Shown here: piece by piece, positions 24,691 to 30,675 of the stretch | How positions within the stretch are numbered: position 1 is the first letter of the stretch | How the letters are laid out: each line of letters begins with the position of its first letter | Origin: Massilia sp. IC2-278 | GTDB taxonomy: Bacteria > Pseudomonadota > Gammaproteobacteria > Burkholderiales > Burkholderiaceae_D | NCBI RefSeq assembly: GCF_020708045.1 | Contig: NZ_JAJFES010000022.1 | Span: 1 to 42,825, forward strand | Reading direction: 5' to 3' | Length of the DNA: 42,825 nucleotides | The notes under the pieces: model-generated | What the model was told of the DNA's origin: nothing | The model's input: only the letters and a program-made list of their open reading frames with translations | Database searches by the model: none | Position numbers and translations under genes: made by a program

Positions 24691-26373
24691 CTAATTAGCT
24701 AATTTTTTATTTCCAGTTGCTGATAACACTGCAGAAATTAAATTCTGGATGAATTTTTCAACGCCTTCTTCATTTTCTTCTAGCCATCGTTGATAGAGCT
24801 TAATTTGATCAAAGCGTGACTGTCGTTCAATAAACCAATCTTTAGCAGACTTCCGATCATTTATATTGTAATTTCCGTCTAAGAAATTTGCTTTAATCGT
24901 GGCGCTTGTAATCTTGGATTTCTTGAATAGATCCCAAGTTTTGACATGTTCATTTGGGTGCTCATTTAAAGACATGCAAAACGTATGTAGAATCACTTCA
25001 GGCGACTGCTTAACTTCTTTGTTTCGATCTTCGGGCAGTTTAATTATTGCTTTGGTTTTCTTCACCGGCTTAGTATCCGAGTCCGCATCTAAAACAATAA
25101 CTACCTGTTTGAAATATGGATCCTGCTTGTAGAGTTGCATAAGATTACTGCAACCCATTTTGGCTGAGATTGGATCTGGCAAAAAACCAGTTTCTTGTTT
25201 AATTCTTTGTTTGGTTTTGGGTGTCAGAATTAACTTCAATACATATAATGCTTCATCATCCTCTGTGTAAATCTTTACACGCTGGATATTGGGTTTGTTT
25301 GGTTCTGGCAATGCAGCATACATATCCCTCTTGATGTCTTCGAACGTCAAGTCTTCCTGGATGTAAGGATTAAGGGGTTCCATCAAATATACGACAGTAT
25401 CGTGCCCTTTCCCAACAGGATTTTTGATTTGTGCTTGGTCCGTCATAATTTTTTCAATGACAGTCAAGGAATGGGTAGTCACGACAACTTGTAGCGAGAG
25501 CAATTTTGCTTCTCTTAGCAAAGTTGCTATCAAATCATTTTGTGTGCGAGGGTGGAAACAGGCGTCGACCTCATCGATAATCAATAATCCCCCAGGATAT
25601 TCACCCCCAAGTTCGCGCTTCAATTTTTTAAATGAAGCGAGTGCGGTAACAATAGAACTTAGCGAATCTTGCCCTAATGAAACAGCTTTGGAGTCATAAG
25701 GATAAGCTGGATGTTTCGACTTTTTTAGAGTGTTTGCTATACGCTGATCAATAATCGTTTTATTTGCAAATGCACCAGTAGTAATAACTGAGTTAATCGT
25801 TTCCTGAATATACTTGGCATCGGTTTTGTCGATATTTTTGTCTTCTGCGACTTCGACGTTTGTCGGATGGCTTTCACCTAGAGGAATCATTCTGGACATG
25901 CCAAGATAGATAGTAGGCAAAGGAACCTTAGCATCAGGGCCAACAGTAACTCCTTCTGAGATGAATTCATCCTTTGGCTCATTGCGTGGCACTACTCTCA
26001 ACGAAATCTCTCGTTTAGTCCCTCGTATTGTTATACGTTTTGTGGTGTTGCATCGCTTTGTAAGAGCCTTACCATTTATCTCATAATCAATTTCAGCTTG
26101 GGGCTTTTCATCAGGATTTTCAAAAAAATCGTATTTTGGCGATAATGTAAAAATCTCTTGAAAATTTGCTTGATATAAGCGTTCGAAATAGCTTCTATTG
26201 TCTACGGTGGTGAGGCCAGATCCATTGGCAAGAAGACCAAGAATTGTTGATTTTCCGCTACCATTATGTCCAGCGATAACTGTAAGCCTTGGGGCAAGGG
26301 GAATTGTCAGATTTGCTAACTTGCGGAAAGGAATTGCTCCGAATCGAATTGCTTTTAGCTTAATAGTAGGCAT
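24691..26373 (-). CDS. OLD-like AAA/ABC ATPase with C-terminal TOPRIM-like domain
   Basis: 560 residues, first gene of the operon. The ATPase part has Walker A GHNGSGKST (35-43), an ABC signature SLGQDS (232-237), Walker B LLIIDEVD (263-270) and the switch histidine in TTHS (299-302). This is the SMC/ABC arrangement of OLD, GajA and AriA proteins. After it, IYTEDDEALYVLK (368-380) followed by MGCSNL and VVIVLDADSD (424-433) resembles a TOPRIM domain: an acidic residue (Glu371) and a DxDxD motif (Asp429, 431, 433). OLD-family nucleases use such sites to cut DNA. The TOPRIM call is by eye. A -10 box (TATACT, 26381-26386) lies so near the ATG that the message may be leaderless. Confidence 0.85.
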   Translation of the reverse strand: MPTIKLKAIRFGAIPFRKLANLTIPLAPRLTVIAGHNGSGKSTILGLLANGSGLTTVDNRSYFERLYQANFQEIFTLSPKYDFFENPDEKPQAEIDYEINGKALTKRCNTTKRITIRGTKREISLRVVPRNEPKDEFISEGVTVGPDAKVPLPTIYLGMSRMIPLGESHPTNVEVAEDKNIDKTDAKYIQETINSVITTGAFANKTIIDQRIANTLKKSKHPAYPYDSKAVSLGQDSLSSIVTALASFKKLKRELGGEYPGGLLIIDEVDACFHPRTQNDLIATLLREAKLLSLQVVVTTHSLTVIEKIMTDQAQIKNPVGKGHDTVVYLMEPLNPYIQEDLTFEDIKRDMYAALPEPNKPNIQRVKIYTEDDEALYVLKLILTPKTKQRIKQETGFLPDPISAKMGCSNLMQLYKQDPYFKQVVIVLDADSDTKPVKKTKAIIKLPEDRNKEVKQSPEVILHTFCMSLNEHPNEHVKTWDLFKKSKITSATIKANFLDGNYNINDRKSAKDWFIERQSRFDQIKLYQRWLEENEEGVEKFIQNLISAVLSATGNKKLAN

Positions 26374-26380
26374 ATCGCAA

Positions 26381-26386
26381 AGTATA
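26381..26386 (-). promoter_or_regulatory. Possible -10 box of the island operon
   Basis: TATACT on the minus strand, eight bases upstream of the ATPase ATG (26373). A start about seven bases downstream would fall at the ATG itself. No clear -35 box and no ribosome site were found. Confidence 0.4.
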
Positions 26387-26516
26387 AAATGACATGAATA
26401 CTAGTAATTATTGCATGATTCTAAGAGGCAAGGATACTTTTACAGGTGTAAAATCGCCAGCTCTTTTGTTTACATTATTGGGGATGAGTGATGGTCAAGT
26501 AACGTATGAATATAAA

Positions 26517-26580
26517 AAAGGCTGTCTCATTGATCATGCTGAGAACTAGCGTTCAAAGCAATTTCAATATGACAGCCTTT
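26517..26580 (-). terminator. Long hairpin terminator of the tmRNA gene
   Basis: AAAGGCTGTC (26517-26526) pairs exactly with GACAGCCTTT (26571-26580). Inside, ATTGA (26529-26533) pairs with TCAAT (26564-26568) across a symmetric 2x2 internal loop. The A-run at 26514-26519 gives T residues after the stem on the minus strand. It lies 43 bases past the tmRNA 3' end and 143 bases before the ATPase gene, so it would separate the two transcripts. Confidence 0.65.
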
Positions 26581-26622
26581 AGATCACTGCTAAATGTAAT
26601 AGCGGGCAGTGAGGACAAATTT

Positions 26623-26981
26623 TGGTGGAGGCGGCGGGAATCGAACCCGCGTCCGCAAGCACTCTACAGACAGTTCTACATACTTAGCACTATCAATTAA
26701 TTTAACCTGGACAACGGGGATGTGCACCCTTTGTACAAGCGAGTTACCTTAAATTTCGGAAGCACCCAAGTAACCCGAGTGATTCCTAGCCTCTGTAAAT
26801 GACTCTACTTGCCTTGCGGCCCACCCCAGAGGCGAGGTAGTGTAGAGCTAGCAGCAATTAAGCTGCGAGTGCGTACGAGTTATCGTTTGCAGTTATTGAT
26901 TTCTGGGTGTATTTACGAGGTAACCAGCCCTCGGTATGCCCTGCGCTGCTTTGCAACCCACGTCGAAACCAGGTCGCCCCC
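26623..26981 (-). ncRNA. ssrA: Transfer-messenger RNA (tmRNA)
   Basis: The minus strand reads GGGGGCGACCTGGTTTCGAC at the 5' end and GGGTTCGATTCCCGCCGCC then TCCACCA at the 3' end; these are the tRNA-like ends of tmRNA. The acceptor arm pairs GGGGGCG with CGCCTCC, including one G-U. The resume codon GCA is at 26890 and the tag reads A-ANDNSYALAA ending at TAA (26858-26860). The tag ends in the ALAA degradation signal recognised by ClpXP. It rescues stalled ribosomes together with SmpB. The length of about 359 bases fits a one-piece tmRNA. The 3' end borders the AT-rich island, a known integration position. Confidence 0.97.
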
Positions 26982-26997
26982 CAACGAAAGAACTTCC

Positions 26998-27025
26998 ATT
27001 GTACTCCAAAGCGGGTACGTGTGCA
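26998..27025 (-). promoter_or_regulatory. Predicted promoter of ssrA
   Basis: TACAAT -10 box (27003 to 26998 on the minus strand) with a weak -35 TGCACA (27025 to 27020) at 16 bp. Transcription would begin near 26991, about ten bases before the mature 5' end. Confidence 0.45.
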
Positions 27026-27069
27026 CTGCGTGTTGCTTTGATGTGTGAAGCGAACGGTGCTCGGAGTTC

Positions 27070-27103
27070 CGCGTGGGCACAGCGTGCCCACCCTACGGTC
27101 AAC
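27070..27103. repeat. Dispersed palindromic repeat, copy 1
   Basis: GTGGGCAC (27073-27080), AGC, GTGCCCAC (27084-27091), followed by CCTACGGTCAAC. The reverse complement of 27084-27103 matches 42665-42684 at 19 of 20 bases by my count. It lies upstream of ssrA. Confidence 0.8.
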
Positions 27104-27113
27104 GCTGGCGGAA

Positions 27114-27141
27114 GAACTGCTGCGCGTTAGCGCGGCAGTTC
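27114..27141 (-). terminator. Hairpin after the glycine-zipper gene
   Basis: GAACTGC-TG-CGCG (27114-27126), loop TTAG, CGCG-GCAGTTC (27131-27141). It is 11 bp with a two-base bulge, starting about ten bases after the stop of the minus-strand gene. No long T-run follows, so termination is uncertain. Confidence 0.5.
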
Positions 27142-27151
27142 CTTATGTTGC

Positions 27152-27772
27152 TTAACGGTTGCCGGCGTTGCGCTGGGCGATCTCGTTGCCGAGGTAGCCG
27201 CCGCCGATCACGCCAGCCAGCGTTGCCAGCTTTTTGCCGTTGCCGCCGCCGACCTGGTTACCGATCAGGCCGCCGATGACGGCGCCGGTGGCGACGCCGA
27301 CATAGCTCGAGCCTTGCTGGACCGGGGCCGGGGCAGGCGCCGGGTGGTAGGCCGGTTCGGCGTAGCGGACCGGCTGCGGGGCGGGGCGGTGCTCGACGAC
27401 GCGCGGTTTTTGTACGACGGTTTGCTTGACCACGGTGTGCTTCACCACCGGCGCCGGTTCCCGCTTGACCACGATCACCGGGGCGTTGGCGGTCGCCGGC
27501 TGCACGTAGGTGGTCGTGCCTGGGGCGGCGCTGACCACGACCGGTGTCGGGGCGGCTGCCAGCTGGGCCGGCAGTGCGGTCGGCTGCAGCTGGGCGGCAG
27601 CCGGGGCAATCGGGGCGGCGGCCAGAGGGACGGCTTGCGGCTCGGGTGCGCTGCGCGACGAGGGCAGCAGGCCGGTGATGGCGGCGGCGCCGGTCAGGCT
27701 GACGATGATCACCGAGGCGGCAGCGGCGGCCATCAGGGGATGGATACGGGTGGTGGCTTGGGTGGTGGTCAT
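27152..27772 (-). CDS. Glycine-zipper 2TM domain envelope protein
   Basis: 206 residues. A membrane segment near residues 13-36 (MAAAAASVIIVSLTGAAAITGLL) acts as a signal anchor. A long Ala/Pro/Val-rich linker follows, then the glycine zipper (GVATGAVIGGLIGNQVGGGNGKK and LAGVIGGGYLGNEIA, about 160-200), the pattern of PF05433 outer-membrane or periplasmic proteins such as the rickettsial 17-kDa antigen. There is no lipobox cysteine, so it is not a lipoprotein. The exact role is unknown; such proteins often influence envelope integrity. Confidence 0.85.
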   Translation of the reverse strand: MTTTQATTRIHPLMAAAAASVIIVSLTGAAAITGLLPSSRSAPEPQAVPLAAAPIAPAAAQLQPTALPAQLAAAPTPVVVSAAPGTTTYVQPATANAPVIVVKREPAPVVKHTVVKQTVVQKPRVVEHRPAPQPVRYAEPAYHPAPAPAPVQQGSSYVGVATGAVIGGLIGNQVGGGNGKKLATLAGVIGGGYLGNEIAQRNAGNR

Positions 27773-27947
27773 GTTCTCTGCTCCATGTGGTGTTGCGTTG
27801 TTCGATGGATGCAGATTACGGAAATGGACGGTTACACGGTAGACCTGAGGCTGTATCAGTCGTAATCAGATGTAAGGGACAAATTTGATAGGGTGAAGCG
27901 TAGGCAGCGGAACCGTCCACCTTGTGTGGATGCGGACGTCAATTGAC

Positions 27948-28000
27948 CGCGTGGGCAGTAGGGCTGGCTAAATGCCAGCGCTACAAATGCCCACCCTCCG
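27948..28000. repeat. Dispersed palindromic repeat, nested-hairpin variant, copy 2
   Basis: GTGGGCA (27951-27957) and TGCCCAC (27988-27994) enclose GTAG...CTAC and GCTGGC-taaat-GCCAGC, giving a long imperfect hairpin followed by CCTCCG. It abuts the stop codon of gph (28001-28003) and may also act as its terminator. Confidence 0.7.
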
Positions 28001-28705
28001 TCATGCGATTGAAGCAACTGGCGAGGAGACTGTGGCGCATGAACGCAGCAGGGCCAGCAGATCCAGCGGCGTGGCGCACAGGTAGTCGGCACCCCAGGTC
28101 GACGGTTCGACCGAGCCGCAATAGCCCCAGGCGCACGCGACCGTCACCATGTTGGCGGCGCGGCCAGCTTCAATGTCGCGCAGGTCGTCGCCGACGTACC
28201 AGCAGTGCTCGGGCGCGATGCCGAGGCGGCGCGCGCCTTCCAGCAGCGGGGCCGGATGGGGTTTCGAAAACGGCATCGTATCGCCAGACACGATACAGCC
28301 CGCGTGGTCAAGCTTAATCTGCGGAATCAGGGGATCGGTGAAGCGCGCAGGCTTGTTGGTGACCACGCCCCAGGCCATGCCAGCGTCCGTAATGCCCTGT
28401 AACAGTGCGTCGATGCCCTCGAACAGGGTGCTGTCGACGGCCATGTGGTCCTGGTAGCGGTCGAACCAGGCGAGGCGCAATTCCTCGTAGCCGGCGTCGC
28501 CCGGCGCCAGGCCGAAGGCGGCGCCGATCATGCCGCGCGCGCCGGCCGAGGCGGTGGGGCGCAGGATGGCGTAGGGCGTGGGCGCGAGGCCGCGCTCGGT
28601 GCGCAGCCAGTTGACGGCGGCGGCGAGGTCGGGCGCGGTGTCGGCCAGCGTGCCGTCGAGGTCGAACAGAACGGCGCGCGGCGCGGGCGTGGCAGGGGAG
28701 ATCAT
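28001..28705 (-). CDS. gph: Phosphoglycolate phosphatase (HAD family)
   Basis: 234 residues. HAD motif I DLDGTLADT (nucleophile Asp15, acid Asp17), motif II near VVTNKPARF, and motif IV VGDDLRDIEAGRAANM are all present, with the helical cap between them (subfamily IA). It dephosphorylates 2-phosphoglycolate formed from damaged DNA ends or oxygenation reactions; close relatives act on other small phosphates, so the substrate is inferred from the ubiG-gph order, which is common in this group. It starts 16 bases after ubiG on the same strand and is likely co-transcribed with it. Confidence 0.9.
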   Translation of the reverse strand: MISPATPAPRAVLFDLDGTLADTAPDLAAAVNWLRTERGLAPTPYAILRPTASAGARGMIGAAFGLAPGDAGYEELRLAWFDRYQDHMAVDSTLFEGIDALLQGITDAGMAWGVVTNKPARFTDPLIPQIKLDHAGCIVSGDTMPFSKPHPAPLLEGARRLGIAPEHCWYVGDDLRDIEAGRAANMVTVACAWGYCGSVEPSTWGADYLCATPLDLLALLRSCATVSSPVASIA

Positions 28706-28721
28706 CGTGTCTGGCGCAGGG

Positions 28722-29423
28722 TCAAAGCGGTTTCGTGCACGCCACCATGTAGTTCACATCGGTGTCGTTGTTGAGCGAATAGATTTTGGTGAGCGGGTTG
28801 TAGCTCAGGCCCTTCATGCCGTCCACCTGCAGGCCGGCCAGGCGCAGGTATTGCGACAGTTCGGCCGGGGTGATGAACTTGCCGTAGTCGTGGGTGCCGC
28901 GCGGCAGCATGCGCAGCACGTATTCGGCGCCGATCACGGCCAGCAAATAGGCCTTCGGATTGCGGTTGATGGTCGAGAAGAACAGCTTGCCGCCCGGTTT
29001 TACCAGTGCAGCGGCGGCGCGCACGATCGAGGCGGGGTCCGGCACGTGCTCGAGCATTTCCATGCAGGTGACGACGTCGTACTGGCCGGGTTCTTCGGCA
29101 GCCATGTCTTCGGCGGCGATCAGCTTGTAGCGCACTTCCACGCCCGACTCCAGGCTATGCAGGTCGGCCACTTTCAGCGCCTTTTTCGACAAATCGATGC
29201 CGGTGACCTTCGCGCCCTTGCGCGCCATCGATTCCGACAGCACGCCGCCGCCGCAGCCGATGTCGATCACGTTCTTGCCGGCCATCGGCGCGCGCGCGTT
29301 GATCCATTCCAGGCGCAGCGGATTGATTTCGTGGAGCGGTCGGAATTCCGAGGTCGGGTCCCACCAGCGGTGGGCCAGTTCACTGAATTTCGAGATTTCG
29401 AGGGGGTCGGCGTTCGTAGTCAT
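28722..29423 (-). CDS. ubiG: Ubiquinone biosynthesis O-methyltransferase UbiG
   Basis: 233 residues from ATG 29423. The frame is open further upstream, but UbiG proteins start near this point (DPLEISKFSELAHRWWDPTSEFRPLH). SAM-binding motif I VIDIGCGGG (52-60), the YDVVTCMEMLEHVPDP segment and FFSTINRNPKAYL are diagnostic for UbiG. It carries out both O-methylations in ubiquinone synthesis on the membrane-associated intermediates. It is the first gene of a ubiG-gph pair and is preceded by the two hairpins that end ompA. Confidence 0.96.
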   Translation of the reverse strand: MTTNADPLEISKFSELAHRWWDPTSEFRPLHEINPLRLEWINARAPMAGKNVIDIGCGGGVLSESMARKGAKVTGIDLSKKALKVADLHSLESGVEVRYKLIAAEDMAAEEPGQYDVVTCMEMLEHVPDPASIVRAAAALVKPGGKLFFSTINRNPKAYLLAVIGAEYVLRMLPRGTHDYGKFITPAELSQYLRLAGLQVDGMKGLSYNPLTKIYSLNNDTDVNYMVACTKPL

Positions 29424-29490
29424 AGGTCGGAATAATAGCGGGAAACTCTGCGCCGTGAGGTACAAGCGGGCGACAAAAGTGCCGGGGACG

Positions 29491-29515
29491 AAAAAAACCC
29501 CGCGTGAGCGGGGTT
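29491..29515 (-). terminator. Intrinsic terminator of ompA
   Basis: AACCCCGC (29496-29503), loop GTGA, GCGGGGTT (29508-29515). The seven A residues at 29491-29497 give a T-run on the minus strand. A second hairpin, AGCGGGTGG-CAGG-CCACCCGCT (29531-29552), stands between it and the gene. Confidence 0.9.
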
Positions 29516-29563
29516 CGAAAGCTTGTTGCAAGCGGGTGGCAGGCCACCCGCTCTTACGCCCGA

Positions 29564-30271
29564 TTACTGCTGGCGGCTGCGGGTGCCGACCACTTCGATC
29601 TCGACGCGGCGGTTCTTCGCACGGCCATCCGAGCTCTTGTTGTCTGCAACCGGCTGGCCTTCGCCCTTGCCTTCGGTGTAGATGCGGTTGGCATCGACGC
29701 CCTTGCCTTGCAGGTAGGCCTTGACGGCTTCGGCGCGGCGGATCGACAGCTTCTGGTTGTAGGCATCGGTGCCGATCGAGTCGGTGTGGCCGACGGCGAT
29801 GATGACTTCCAGGTTCATGTCGCCCAGTTTCGAGGTCAGTTCGTCGAGCGAAGCCTTGCCTTCCGGCTTCAGGACAGCCTTGTCGAAGTCGAAGAAGGCG
29901 TCAGCCGAGTAGCTCACTTTTTCCGAGGTCGGGACCGGAGCCGGTGCCGGGGTTGGTGCAGGTGCCGGCGGCGTGGCTTCGACCGGTGGCGGCGGGGCCA
30001 CGCACTTGCCGTTTTCGAGTTTTTCAGGCGGGACGCACAGCGGCGCGTCGCAGCCAGGGACCGCGTCGGCCGGGGTCCAGTAGCCGGTACGCCAGCACAG
30101 GCCGAAAGGATCGCGCGCGATCACGCCGCGGCTGTCCTGGACGTAGGCGCTGTACGGCTTGTTCGCCTGGATGTCGGTGGTCAGCGGCGCGTATGGCGGT
30201 GCGCTTTGAGCAAACGCACTGCCAGCCATCGCTGCCGAAGCTGCGAGCATGAGGGTTGCAATTTTCTTCAT
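29564..30271 (-). CDS. ompA: OmpA family outer-membrane/peptidoglycan-linked protein
   Basis: 235 residues from ATG 30271 with AAGGAAG upstream. Signal peptide at residues 1-21 (SAAMAGSAFA-QS). A short N-terminal part (YVQDSRGVIARDPFGLCWRTGYW, with four cysteines), a Pro/Val/Ala hinge, and the OmpA C-terminal domain (about 115-235; FFDFDKAVLKPEGKASLDEL, VGHTDSIGTDAYNQKLSIRRAEAV, NRRVEIEV) follow. The Asp/Arg pair of that domain binds diaminopimelate in peptidoglycan. There is no eight-strand beta-barrel, the usual short form next to gyrA in Burkholderiales. Divergent from gyrA. Confidence 0.93.
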   Translation of the reverse strand: MKKIATLMLAASAAMAGSAFAQSAPPYAPLTTDIQANKPYSAYVQDSRGVIARDPFGLCWRTGYWTPADAVPGCDAPLCVPPEKLENGKCVAPPPPVEATPPAPAPTPAPAPVPTSEKVSYSADAFFDFDKAVLKPEGKASLDELTSKLGDMNLEVIIAVGHTDSIGTDAYNQKLSIRRAEAVKAYLQGKGVDANRIYTEGKGEGQPVADNKSSDGRAKNRRVEIEVVGTRSRQQ

Positions 30272-30675
30272 ATTTTTCTTCCTTTCGGTTTTAAATCCAT
30301 CCGTTGCGGGCTGAGCGCATTGACGTAAGCAGAATATTAACATCCATGCAGCCGTGTACGGTTCGCATTGCGAAATTAGCAATTAACTTCTCATCCATTT
30401 TGCCATATGCGCCATGACCGCACGACCGCACGATGCCCATTTGCGGTGCATCACATTTTGACACGTTGTTTCTGCGCAACAATGTATTGCCAGAGCACGC
30501 TAGCTTGACGAAGGTTTATGACAAGCATGTGTCAAAAGGTCAATTGTGTGTGCTTGGCAAGTAGCCGGCGGAGAAGGAGAGTTGCCTGCGAATTACGCTG
30601 CGGGAGGGTCGCCCATGGTAAAATCCTCCGCTTGTAATTCATAAATCCACAGCCTGAAAGCAGTCGACACGCCCA
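30272..30675. other. Divergent control region between ompA and gyrA
   Basis: A 404-base AT-leaning gap without a gene. It holds TGACA-N6-TGTCA (30519-30534) with two further TGAC-type half sites around it (TTGAC 30505, GTCAA 30539). It also holds an extended -10 box TGGTAAAAT (30616-30624) about 50 bases before gyrA. The ompA message probably has a long leader. Promoters for ompA could not be fixed. Confidence 0.55.
30616..30624 (+). promoter_or_regulatory. Extended -10 promoter element of gyrA
   Basis: TGGTAAAAT, i.e. TGn plus TAAAAT, without a good -35 box at the right distance. Transcription would start near 30631, giving a leader of about 45 bases. Confidence 0.5.

Noticed and set aside
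26506..26700. A 64-residue plus-strand frame overlapping the tmRNA 3' end
   Set aside because: The overlapping stretch (GRRRESNPRP) is simply the translated tmRNA T arm, and the rest is the terminator hairpin.
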